Assembly: GCA_009928745.1 (NCBI GenBank)
Contig: SACC01000076.1
Span: forward strand, 1-6,437
Length of the DNA: 6,437 nt
DNA from: Clostridia bacterium
GTDB taxonomy: Bacteria > Bacillota > Clostridia > Christensenellales > CAG-1252
Reading direction: 5' to 3'
Both the position numbers and the translations under genes were made by a program. Shown piece by piece: positions 1 through 6,171 of this stretch (position 1 is the first letter of the stretch; each line of letters opens with the position of its first letter). The notes below the pieces were generated by a model. That model was not told the DNA's origin. It was given only the letters and a program-made list of their open reading frames with translations, and did no database searches.

Positions 1-596
1 GAAGATACCTGATGAGCGAAATGAGCGGAAGAACTACTGTTATTGCGAAGATATCCGATATCGCCCCCGAGATAACCAAGACATCTCCCGAGGCAAAGGC
101 AATTCTTGCAAAACTCAAAGAGTTGGAGCACGAGGGTTATCAATTCGAGTCGGCAGACGCAAGCTTCGAGCTGATGGTGCTTAACGTTTTAGGGCGTTAC
201 AAGCCGCATTTTAAGCTGCAAATGTACAAGACAAGCGGAGAACATCCCTCGCCAGACGGCGAGATGAGCGCTTTTGCGCTAATTAAAGTTGAGGTCAACG
301 GCAATGCGGAGATGGCGGCGGCTGTCGGTAACGGACCGGTCAACGCGCTTGATATGGCAATGCGTAAAGCGCTTACGATTTTCTATCCCGAGTTAAAGAA
401 CGTGTATTTGACAGACTACAAGGTGCGCGTACTTTCGGGAGATCAGGCGACAGGCGCAAAAGTACGTGTACTAATAGAAAATACCGACGGTAAGAGCGTA
501 TGGACTACAGTAGGAGTATCCACTGATATAATAGAGGCAAGCTGGATTGCTTTGGTGGATGCGATAGAATATTATTTATTCAATAAGGAGAGGTAA
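1..596 (+). CDS. cimA: Citramalate synthase, C-terminal part (5' end outside window)
   Basis: This is the C-terminal, regulatory (LeuA dimer-type) part of a citramalate synthase, which condenses pyruvate with acetyl-CoA to make (R)-citramalate, the first step of the threonine-independent isoleucine route. The frame is open to the window edge: codons before the first ATG at position 12 read Arg-Tyr-Leu and run into SEMSGR, matching the conserved 'SELSGR' region inside the family. The ATG at 12 is therefore internal, and the catalytic TIM barrel lies upstream of the window. Family-typical stretches are EGYQFESADASFEL (nt 132-173), GNGPVNALD (nt 327-353), LTDYKVRVL (nt 408-434) and a C-terminal segment around IIEASWIALVDAIEY. 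The EGYQFE..ASFEL pattern favours CimA over ordinary 2-isopropylmalate synthase LeuA. In the family this domain binds the feedback inhibitor, usually isoleucine; that is family knowledge, not visible here. The stop codon lies 3 nt before leuC. Confidence 0.9.
   Translation, partial: RYLMSEMSGRTTVIAKISDIAPEITKTSPEAKAILAKLKELEHEGYQFESADASFELMVLNVLGRYKPHFKLQMYKTSGEHPSPDGEMSAFALIKVEVNGNAEMAAAVGNGPVNALDMAMRKALTIFYPELKNVYLTDYKVRVLSGDQATGAKVRVLIENTDGKSVWTTVGVSTDIIEASWIALVDAIEYYLFNKER
585..593 (+). promoter_or_regulatory. Ribosome binding site of leuC
   Basis: AAGGAGAGG lies inside the last codons of cimA. Its GGAG core ends 9 nt before the ATG at 600. The leuC frame has three Met codons within its first five, and this spacing supports the first of them over those at 606 and 612. 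Translation of leuC is probably coupled to that of cimA. Confidence 0.8.
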
Positions 597-599
597 ATT

Positions 600-1868
600 A
601 TGAAAATGACAATGACTCAAAAAATACTCGCCGCGCATAGCGGAAAAAGCTTTATAGACAAGGGCGAATTGATAATGGCAGAACTCGATCTTGTGTTAGG
701 TAATGATATTACCTCGCCTGTTGCCATTAACGAATACAGAAAAGCAGAATGCGCTAATATATTCGATTGCGGCAAAATTGCTTTGGTAATGGATCATTTT
801 ACGCCTAACAAGGATATTAAGGCGGCTGAACAGACAAAGCTAGTGCGCGAATTCGCGGACGAAAAGAAAATAGTGAACTTCTTTGATGTAGGCGAGATGG
901 GTGTAGAGCACGCATTGCTCCCTGAAAAAGGACTGGTTGTTGCGGGCGATCTTGTTATCGGTGCTGACAGTCATACCTGCACCTACGGCGCGCTCGGCGC
1001 ATTTTCTACGGGCGTAGGCTCAACGGATATGGCGTCAGGTATGGCGTACGGCAAAGCCTGGTTCAAAGTGCCGTCGGCAATAAAATTCAATCTTACCGGT
1101 TCGCTCAACAAATGGGTAAGCGGTAAGGATGTAATACTCCATATCATCGGAATGATAGGCGTAGACGGAGCGCTGTACAAGTCAATGGAGTTTAGTGGCT
1201 CTGGAGTAAAGAACCTTACAATAGACGACAGATTCACAATCTGCAATATGGCGATTGAAGCGGGCGCTAAGAACGGTATATTCCCAGTAGACGAGCAAAC
1301 GCTACAATATATCAGCGACCACAGCGACAGAAAGCCGGTAATTTACGAGGCTGACCCTGACGCAGAGTATGACCGTATATTTGATATAGATCTTTCGGCG
1401 GTAGAGGCAACTGTTGCATATCCGCATCTTCCCTCTAATACAAAAACTTTTAAGGATATCGGCGATGTGGCTATTAATCAGGTTGTGATAGGCTCTTGCA
1501 CCAACGGCAGATACAGCGATTTTGTTGCGGCGGCTGAGATATTGAAGGGGAGAAAGGTCAACAAAAGGGTTAGAACGCTGATAATTCCCGCTACACAGAA
1601 AATATATCTTGACATAATGGAGAGCGGACTGGCAAAATTGTTCGTGGAAGCGGGTTGCATTGTGTCGACTCCCACCTGCGGTCCATGTCTCGGGGGTCAT
1701 ATGGGAATACTCGCTAAGGGCGAGAGATGTATGGCGACGACTAACAGAAATTTTGTAGGCAGAATGGGTCATCCGGAGAGTGAAGTTTATCTCTGTAACC
1801 CTGCAGTGGCGGCGGCTTCTGCGGTTACTGGCAAAATTACACACCCTTCCGAATTACTAGGGAACTAA
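600..1868 (+). CDS. leuC: 3-isopropylmalate dehydratase, large subunit
   Basis: This is the large subunit of isopropylmalate isomerase, which with LeuD converts 2-isopropylmalate to 3-isopropylmalate using a [4Fe-4S] cluster in the cytoplasm. At 422 aa it matches the shorter LeuC2/homoaconitase-type subunits of Clostridia and archaea rather than the roughly 465-aa enterobacterial form. The three expected cluster cysteines are present: Cys300 in GSCTNGR, and Cys360 and Cys363 in TPTCGPC. Other family marks are GADSHTCTYGALGAFSTG (121-138), STDMA (141-145) and NRNFVGRMGHP (382-392). The N-terminus MKMTMTQKILAAHSG aligns with the usual start and is supported by the ribosome binding site. Because cimA is next door, the enzyme probably also isomerises citramalate to 3-methylmalate. 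Homoaconitase is a formal alternative in this superfamily, but the leuB and cimA context argues against it. No frameshift or missing key residue is seen. Confidence 0.95.
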   Translation: MKMTMTQKILAAHSGKSFIDKGELIMAELDLVLGNDITSPVAINEYRKAECANIFDCGKIALVMDHFTPNKDIKAAEQTKLVREFADEKKIVNFFDVGEMGVEHALLPEKGLVVAGDLVIGADSHTCTYGALGAFSTGVGSTDMASGMAYGKAWFKVPSAIKFNLTGSLNKWVSGKDVILHIIGMIGVDGALYKSMEFSGSGVKNLTIDDRFTICNMAIEAGAKNGIFPVDEQTLQYISDHSDRKPVIYEADPDAEYDRIFDIDLSAVEATVAYPHLPSNTKTFKDIGDVAINQVVIGSCTNGRYSDFVAAAEILKGRKVNKRVRTLIIPATQKIYLDIMESGLAKLFVEAGCIVSTPTCGPCLGGHMGILAKGERCMATTNRNFVGRMGHPESEVYLCNPAVAAASAVTGKITHPSELLGN

Positions 1869-1872
1869 GGAG
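1867..1872 (+). promoter_or_regulatory. Ribosome binding site of leuD, overlapping the leuC stop
   Basis: AAGGAG shares its first two bases with the TAA stop of leuC (1866-1868) and sits 6 nt before the leuD ATG at 1879. A ribosome finishing leuC would stop on this site, so coupled translation is likely. That would suit two subunits needed in equal amounts. Confidence 0.8.
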
Positions 1873-1878
1873 AGCAAT

Positions 1879-2358
1879 ATGAAAATTAGCGGAAATGTAA
1901 TAAAATATGGTGATAACGTAGACACAGACGTAATAATCCCGGCAAGATATCTTAACAGCTCCAACCCCAAAGAATTGGCAGAGCATTGTATGGAAGATCT
2001 TGACAAAACTTTTGTCAAACGAGTAAAACAGGGCGATATAATGGTTGCAGGCAATAATTTTGGCTGCGGTTCTTCAAGAGAGCATGCGCCGATAGCTATT
2101 AAAGAAAGCGGTATTGCTTGCGTGATAGCCAATAGCTTTGCGCGGATATTTTACCGCAACGCGATTAATACGGGACTAGCTATAGTCGAATACGGCGGCG
2201 AAATTGACGAGGGCGATATGGTGGAAGTGGATTTTGCGTCGGGTAAAATCTTTAATCTTACCAAAAACATTGAAGGCAACTTCCCTCCGTTCCCTCCGTT
2301 TTTACAAAACATAATCGAAAAAGGCGGCTTGTTAGCATCTCTAAAGGAGAATAAATAA
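1879..2358 (+). CDS. leuD: 3-isopropylmalate dehydratase, small subunit
   Basis: This is the small (swivel-domain) subunit of isopropylmalate isomerase, the partner of the LeuC encoded just upstream. At 159 aa it is the compact LeuD2 type. The N-terminal pattern NVDTDVIIPARYL (13-25) and the active-site loop GCGSSREHAP (62-71) are intact; the serine and arginine of this loop contact substrate in the aconitase superfamily. YLNS (24-27) falls in the loop known to influence substrate choice in archaeal isopropylmalate isomerases and homoaconitases, but I do not assign specificity from it. VIANSFARIFYRNAINTGL (82-100) is another strong family block. Near the C-terminus, FPPFPP (135-140) comes from an exact 9-bp tandem repeat. 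The gene starts 10 nt after leuC, and its TAA stop shares an A with the leuB start. Confidence 0.95.
   Translation: MKISGNVIKYGDNVDTDVIIPARYLNSSNPKELAEHCMEDLDKTFVKRVKQGDIMVAGNNFGCGSSREHAPIAIKESGIACVIANSFARIFYRNAINTGLAIVEYGGEIDEGDMVEVDFASGKIFNLTKNIEGNFPPFPPFLQNIIEKGGLLASLKENK
2281..2298 (+). repeat. Exact 9-bp tandem repeat inside leuD
   Basis: TTCCCTCCG occurs twice in direct succession, in frame, and encodes Phe-Pro-Pro twice (residues 135-140). It looks like a small in-frame duplication in a loop before the last helix and does not disturb the reading frame. Confidence 0.85.
2343..2349 (+). promoter_or_regulatory. Ribosome binding site of leuB, with TAATG stop-start overlap
   Basis: AAAGGAG lies in the last leuD codons, 8 nt before the leuB ATG. 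The leuD TAA (2356-2358) and the leuB ATG (2358-2360) share one A, a typical arrangement for translational coupling or re-initiation. Confidence 0.8.
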
Positions 2359-3428
2359 TGGAATACAAACTTGCAGTTATTGAAGGGGACGGCATAGGTC
2401 CCGAGATAATAGGCGCGGCAGTTAAGACACTTAACGCCGTTGGCGCAAAATACGGGCATACCTTTACATACGATTACGTTATAGCGGGCGGCGCGTCAAT
2501 TGACAAGCACGGCGTACCGTTGACGGATAGCGCAGTAGAGCGTTGCAAGGCAAGCGACAGCGTGTTGCTTGGCGCGGTAGGCGGTTACAAGTGGGATACG
2601 CTTCCCGGTCATTTGCGTCCGGAGCGCGCGTTACTTGGCATAAGGAAGGAGCTGGGCTTATATGCAAATATCCGCCCTGCAAAGCTATTTTCGGTACTTA
2701 AAGACGCTTGTCCCTTAAAGAGCGAGATAAGCGAAAAAGGCTTTGACATGGTGATAGTAAGAGAATTGACTGGTGGAATATACTATGGAGAGAGGGGCAG
2801 AGAGACGGGCGAAGACGGTGTGGAAGCGTACGATACCGAGAGATACAGCGAAAAGGAAATCGACCGTATCGCGCGTATAGCCTTTGACCTTGCAATGCGC
2901 CGAGGCAAAAAGCTCGCAAGCGTAGATAAGGCGAATGTGCTCGAGAGCTCAAGACTCTGGAGAGAGGTAGTGCATAGAGTTGCCGAGGAATATCCCGAAG
3001 TTACCGTTACCGATGTGCTTGTAGATAATGCAGCAATGCAGCTTATCAAGAATCCCGCACAATTTGACGTAATCGTGACAAGCAATATATTTGGAGACAT
3101 ACTTTCAGATGAGGCATCGCAACTCACAGGCTCGATTGGGCTGTTGCCCTCGGCGTCTCTTGGCGTTACCAAGTGCGGTATGTATGAACCGATACACGGC
3201 TCTGCGCCCGATATAGCAGGCAAAAATATCGCCAATCCGATAGCAACTATACTATCGCTAGCTATGATGTTAAGGCTGTCTTTCGGCTTGGAACTTGAGG
3301 CGGCAGCAATAGAAAAAGCAGTCGATACCACGCTATCTGCGGGTTGCCGTACGAGCGATATTCTCGACAACGGTACCGCTCCGTTAAGCTGTACCGAAAT
3401 GACGGATAGAATCATTAAAAATCTGTAA
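2358..3428 (+). CDS. leuB: 3-isopropylmalate dehydrogenase
   Basis: This enzyme oxidises 3-isopropylmalate with NAD+ and, after decarboxylation, yields 4-methyl-2-oxopentanoate, the leucine precursor. On the citramalate route the same chemistry on 3-methylmalate gives 2-oxobutyrate for isoleucine. The 356-aa length is normal. Visible motifs are EGDGIGPEI (9-17), substrate arginines Arg96, Arg106 and Arg135 (the last in VRELTGG), the catalytic pair Tyr142 (GGIYYGERG) and Lys191 (DKANVLE), and metal-binding aspartates Asp223, Asp247 and Asp251 in VDNAAMQL and FGDILSDEAS. These were assigned by motif comparison with the Thermus enzyme. HGSAPDIAGKNIANP (280-294) carries Asp285 at the position that favours NAD+ over NADP+ and separates IPMDH from NADP-isocitrate dehydrogenase. 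It is the last gene of the operon and is followed by a hairpin terminator. Confidence 0.95.
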   Translation: MEYKLAVIEGDGIGPEIIGAAVKTLNAVGAKYGHTFTYDYVIAGGASIDKHGVPLTDSAVERCKASDSVLLGAVGGYKWDTLPGHLRPERALLGIRKELGLYANIRPAKLFSVLKDACPLKSEISEKGFDMVIVRELTGGIYYGERGRETGEDGVEAYDTERYSEKEIDRIARIAFDLAMRRGKKLASVDKANVLESSRLWREVVHRVAEEYPEVTVTDVLVDNAAMQLIKNPAQFDVIVTSNIFGDILSDEASQLTGSIGLLPSASLGVTKCGMYEPIHGSAPDIAGKNIANPIATILSLAMMLRLSFGLELEAAAIEKAVDTTLSAGCRTSDILDNGTAPLSCTEMTDRIIKNL

Positions 3429-3470
3429 TTAATAATTGTAATACAGAATTTGTAGTGATTTGTAGAAAAT

Positions 3471-3506
3471 AAAACAGCGCAGTTGTTTCGTCGACTGCGC
3501 TATTTT
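3471..3506. terminator. Rho-independent terminator, probably bidirectional
   Basis: A perfect 8-bp stem, AGCGCAGT at 3476-3483 and ACTGCGCT at 3494-3501, can extend inward by a U-G and a G-C pair around a loop containing UUCG. AAAA precedes the stem and TTTT follows it, each separated by one mismatched base. On the plus strand it lies 48 nt after the leuB stop and is followed by ATTTTATACTTT. On the minus strand it is followed by GTTTTATTTTC, the better T-run, so it can also end transcripts of the convergent gene whose stop is at 3586. Confidence 0.8.
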
Positions 3507-3585
3507 ATACTTTCAAAGCAACAATTTTATTTTAGTAAATAATCTGATTTTGTTTTTTATTAAGTCAAACTATTATGATGGATAT

Positions 3586-4263
3586 TTACAGTGGCTTTAA
3601 GAACATTTGGGTAAAATACATTGTTCCGTTGGCTTTTTTGGCTACGCCGACTCCGATCTCGGTAATATTGCGGCTAAGGATATTAGCGCGGTGACCCGGA
3701 GAGTTCATCCAAGAGTTCATTACCTCAGCAGCCGAGCGTTGTCCGTAGGCGATGTTCTCTGCCGCTGATGAGAACCGCAGTCCGTACGCTTCCATCATCT
3801 TGAAAGGCGAGCCGTAGGTTGGGGAAGTGTGACTAAAATAGTTTCTATCTATCATATCCTGTGACTTGATACGCGCAACTCTTGCCGCTTGCCAGTTGTT
3901 TTTCAATGGTTGCAGTCCATTGTTGACTCTCTGAACGTTGACAAGTCTGAAAATCTCATCTTCAATGGTCTTTAAAGGCGATGCCTCGGGTATGGCAATT
4001 TTTTGTCCTACATATATCAGCGAAGGATTAGCAATCTGCGGATTTGCCTTAATAAGCTCGGCAATCCCGATTTCGTATCTAACCGCAATTTTCCATAGAC
4101 TGTCTCCGCTCTGCACAGTATAGGTTGTCGCCGCAACTGTAAGGGAATCGTCAAGGCTGTCCTGCGGCGATTCGGCGCTTACTGAGAGCGATGTCAAGGA
4201 CACGCTTAACGCTAAAACGCAAATAGTTACTATAAGCGTTATAAACAATAATACTTTCTTCAT
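3586..4263 (-). CDS. Secreted LysM-CAP domain protein (YkwD-like)
   Basis: The 225-aa product begins with a signal peptide: MKK, a hydrophobic stretch to about residue 27, and a likely cleavage after VSA (28-30). After a short linker comes one LysM peptidoglycan-binding domain at about 48-92 (YTVQSGDSLWKIA to YVGQKIAIP). A CAP/SCP (PR-1-like) domain follows at about 103-223, with YFSHTSP (142-148), AENIAYG (168-174), MNSWMNSPGHRANIL (182-196) and IGVGVA (203-208). His145, Glu169 and His191 match the conserved cavity residues of CAP proteins. The layout resembles Bacillota YkwD-family proteins, several linked to sporulation, and the LysM part resembles SafA. It probably acts outside the membrane at wall or spore peptidoglycan; the molecular activity of bacterial CAP domains is poorly known. 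AAGGAG 5 nt upstream supports the start. The gene stands alone, convergent to leuB and divergent from the amidohydrolase gene. Confidence 0.85.
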   Translation of the reverse strand: MKKVLLFITLIVTICVLALSVSLTSLSVSAESPQDSLDDSLTVAATTYTVQSGDSLWKIAVRYEIGIAELIKANPQIANPSLIYVGQKIAIPEASPLKTIEDEIFRLVNVQRVNNGLQPLKNNWQAARVARIKSQDMIDRNYFSHTSPTYGSPFKMMEAYGLRFSSAAENIAYGQRSAAEVMNSWMNSPGHRANILSRNITEIGVGVAKKANGTMYFTQMFLKPL

Positions 4264-4268
4264 ATTTT

Positions 4269-4274
4269 CTCCTT
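4269..4274 (-). promoter_or_regulatory. Ribosome binding site of the LysM-CAP gene
   Basis: CTCCTT on the plus strand reads AAGGAG on the minus strand and ends 5 nt before the ATG at 4263. It fixes the start ahead of the signal peptide. Confidence 0.8.
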
Positions 4275-4310
4275 ATCTTTATTCAATATTTATTTTAAGA
4301 AAATTGCAAA

Positions 4311-4316
4311 ATTATA
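4311..4316 (-). promoter_or_regulatory. Possible -10 box for the LysM-CAP gene
   Basis: The minus strand reads TATAAT about 48 nt before the start codon. No good -35 lies 16-18 nt upstream of it (ATTTTA at 17 nt, a poor match). It could be a weak or activator-dependent SigA promoter, or chance in AT-rich DNA. I found no clear sporulation sigma-factor pattern either. Confidence 0.3.
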
Positions 4317-4365
4317 TTCGAAAGCAAAACTTATAAAATTTGTAAGTAACTAAATAGATGATGTA

Positions 4366-4377
4366 TTTGCGCGCAAA
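4366..4377. repeat. 12-bp perfect palindrome TTTGCGCGCAAA
   Basis: TTTGCGCGCAAA equals its own reverse complement and has a GC core within AT-rich DNA of the divergent intergenic region. It lies about 100 bp before the CAP gene and 160 bp upstream of the amidohydrolase promoter. It could be a regulator site, but 12-bp palindromes also arise by chance at about this window size. Confidence 0.4.
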
Positions 4378-4527
4378 ACTATGAGGTGACTTAAGGAATT
4401 AATGTATAAATAATATTTTGTGACTATGGTAATTAACAAGCATCAGGATTAGACGGCATAGTACATTATAGAGTAACAGAATTTGCATAAAAAGATGCAT
4501 ATAAATATTTTTATACATTATTAGGGG

Positions 4528-4538
4528 CAAAGGCTTTG
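4528..4538. promoter_or_regulatory. Short dyad CAAAG-G-CTTTG over the -35 region
   Basis: Inverted 5-bp arms around one central G overlap the putative -35 (4536-4541) of the amidohydrolase promoter. That is where a repressor would block polymerase, but the arms are too short to be convincing alone. Confidence 0.25.
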
Positions 4539-4563
4539 TAAACGGCTCGAATTATGCTATAAT
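4536..4563 (+). promoter_or_regulatory. SigA-type promoter with extended -10 for the amidohydrolase gene
   Basis: TATAAT at 4558-4563 is preceded by TGC, which makes a perfect extended -10. TTGTAA at 4536-4541 matches the -35 consensus at four of six bases with a 16-nt spacer. Transcription would begin near 4570, leaving a leader of about 45 nt before the ATG at 4615. Confidence 0.7.
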
Positions 4564-4605
4564 TTTTTAAGCCCTTTCTTGTACGGGAGGACAAATTAGC
4601 AATAC

Positions 4606-4612
4606 GGAGAGG
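4606..4612 (+). promoter_or_regulatory. Ribosome binding site of the amidohydrolase gene
   Basis: GGAGAGG ends 2 nt before the ATG, with its GGAG core 5 nt away, and supports the start at 4615. A second GGGAGG at 4585-4590 has no start codon at usable distance. Confidence 0.7.
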
Positions 4613-4614
4613 AA

Positions 4615-6171
4615 ATGACAGTATATAAAGGAACTATTATTTCAGTTGACGCAAATAACGGTATATACGGCTATCTTGTAGAGGATAAGGGCAGAATTGT
4701 GTTCGTAGGGGATGCTTTGCCCGATATATATGCAAACTTCGCCGTAACAGAACTTAACGAGGGCGCAATGCTTCCCGCTTTTGTCGACACACATTCGCAT
4801 TTTGCTTCCTTTGCAGTGCTTGCGACCACAGTAAGACTTAATAACGCAAAAAGTAATAAGGAAATTTTAGAGATACTAAAGAAAAGTGACGATAATCTAA
4901 AAAAAGGCAAAACTATCCTTGCATACGGCGCGCATTCCAGAGTGGAGGAGGGACAGCTTATTACCAAAGCAGAGCTTGACCCGTTGTTCCCTAAGCGCAT
5001 AGTAATTATAATCACCAATGACGGTCACAGCGCGGTGCTTAACAGCGCAGCGCTTAAAAAAATGCCTGAGAGTCTGTCTACCGTGCGCGGATATAATTAT
5101 GATACCGGCATAATGAAGAACGAGGCGTTTTATCGCGCGGCAGATAATCTCCCTAAAGTACTAGACAAATTAGATGTCTTAAGCGCATTTCAGGATGCTA
5201 TTGACGAATATGTGTCAAAGGGAGTGGGTACAGTTCACGCAATGAGCGGTTCAGGTTTTCCGCGTGATATGGACGTAGATTTCCTGACTTGGCTCGCAAG
5301 AGGGCAGGATAGCGGCTTTCAGATGCGTATTTTTATACAGTCCTTTGATACGGCTAAAGCGACAAAGCGCAAATTGCCCCGCATAGGCGGATGCTTTAAG
5401 ACAGCCTTAGACGGCAGTATCACCTCTAGAGACGCGGCGATGCTTGAACCGTACGAGGGAACCGACAATAAGGGCATACTATATTATAGCGACGAAGAGT
5501 TATTCGACAATATAGACCGCGCCAACAGACAAGGCTTGCAGATACAAATGCACGCAATAGGAGACGCTGCGTTCGCGCAGGGTACAAGAGTATTAAAGCG
5601 CGCGCTTGACGCTTATCCGCGGGATGATCATCGACACGGCTTGATTCATTCTACCCTTAATACCGAGGAAGGAATCCAGATATGCAAGGATTACAATATA
5701 CAGATACTCGCTCAGCCGGCTTTTCTTATCCCCGAAGTTCTGGAATATATGTACAAAGCGTTGGGAGATAGACTGTATAAGGGCGAACAGTACAAAACTT
5801 TTCTTGATAACGGGATAGTTTTGTCGGCGGGTTCAGATGCGCCGGTCACTATGCCCGAACCGCTTGAATGGATATATAAGGCTTGCAATCATCCGAACGA
5901 GGCGCAGCGCGTCACGCTTGAGCAGGCAATAAGAATGTGCACATATAATGGTTGCTATGCGACCTTTGATGAAAAGAAAAGAGGTAGCCTGGAAGTCGGG
6001 AAAATAGCCGATATGGTGATTATAGATAAGAATCCTTATAATACGCCTATTAATAAGCTCAAAGATATAAAAGTTGTCAATACTATATTGTCAGGAAGAT
6101 TTTATCAACCAAAAAAGAAAAATATAATAGCTACTATTATTAAGGGAATGCTTAAGAAAGGGGTGTGCTGA
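4615..6171 (+). CDS. Metal-dependent amidohydrolase, YtcJ-like (Amidohydro_3 family)
   Basis: The 518-aa product is a cytoplasmic TIM-barrel hydrolase of the amidohydrolase superfamily, in the YtcJ/N-substituted formamide deformylase-like branch; no signal peptide is visible. The N-terminal beta-sandwich strand KGTIISVD is followed by PAFVDTHSHF (54-63), giving metal ligands His60 and His62. DGHSAVLNSAAL (136-147) is a family block. FKTALDGSITSRDAAML (261-277) holds Lys262 at the position of a possible bridging lysine. QMHAIGDAA (311-319) gives His313, GLIHSTL (342-348) gives His345, and AGSDAPV (405-411) gives Asp408. The C-terminal sandwich returns with GSLEVGKIADMVIIDKNP (457-474). A 19-residue lysine-rich tail follows the fold. 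The reaction is probably hydrolysis of an amide or similar bond or a deamination, but the substrate is unknown and neighbours give no clue. It has its own promoter, and no hairpin terminator follows, so read-through into the next gene is possible. Confidence 0.85.
   Translation: MTVYKGTIISVDANNGIYGYLVEDKGRIVFVGDALPDIYANFAVTELNEGAMLPAFVDTHSHFASFAVLATTVRLNNAKSNKEILEILKKSDDNLKKGKTILAYGAHSRVEEGQLITKAELDPLFPKRIVIIITNDGHSAVLNSAALKKMPESLSTVRGYNYDTGIMKNEAFYRAADNLPKVLDKLDVLSAFQDAIDEYVSKGVGTVHAMSGSGFPRDMDVDFLTWLARGQDSGFQMRIFIQSFDTAKATKRKLPRIGGCFKTALDGSITSRDAAMLEPYEGTDNKGILYYSDEELFDNIDRANRQGLQIQMHAIGDAAFAQGTRVLKRALDAYPRDDHRHGLIHSTLNTEEGIQICKDYNIQILAQPAFLIPEVLEYMYKALGDRLYKGEQYKTFLDNGIVLSAGSDAPVTMPEPLEWIYKACNHPNEAQRVTLEQAIRMCTYNGCYATFDEKKRGSLEVGKIADMVIIDKNPYNTPINKLKDIKVVNTILSGRFYQPKKKNIIATIIKGMLKKGVC

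Larger units (their letters stand above)
4264..4614. other. Divergent intergenic region between the CAP and amidohydrolase genes
   Basis: This 351-bp AT-rich gap has no convincing gene; the ATG-started frames in it are only a few codons long. It holds ribosome binding sites at both edges, a strong plus-strand promoter (4536-4563), a minus-strand -10-like box (4311-4316), a 12-bp palindrome (4366-4377) and a small dyad (4528-4538). The middle, about 4380-4525, shows nothing I can name. No riboswitch, tRNA-like fold or terminator was recognised. Confidence 0.6.

Noticed and set aside
12..14. ATG at 12 as the start of a short stand-alone regulatory protein.
   Set aside because: The frame is open upstream to the edge, and its codons match the conserved CimA region just before SELSGR, so this is an internal Met.
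1302..1844. Long open frame on the minus strand opposite leuC.
   Set aside because: The plus-strand frame has all LeuC motifs. The antisense product has no recognisable domain and no ribosome binding site was evident.
2783..3415. 210-codon open frame on the minus strand opposite leuB.
   Set aside because: It is a shadow of the leuB coding frame; leuB has intact catalytic motifs, and the antisense product is a serine-rich low-complexity sequence.
3448..3465. Direct repeat ATTTGTAG twice with a 10-bp period after leuB.
   Set aside because: It is short, AT-rich and in a 3' untranslated region. It is probably chance.
4485..4499. TGCAT / ATGCA inverted repeat around AAAAAG.
   Set aside because: The stem has only five pairs, is weak in GC and has no T-run, so it is neither a terminator nor a clear operator.
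5638..5658. GLIHSTL in the amidohydrolase, where many relatives have Glu before the His (IEH).
   Set aside because: The metal-binding His is kept, and I recall other family members with IIH at this place, so it is not evidence of lost activity.
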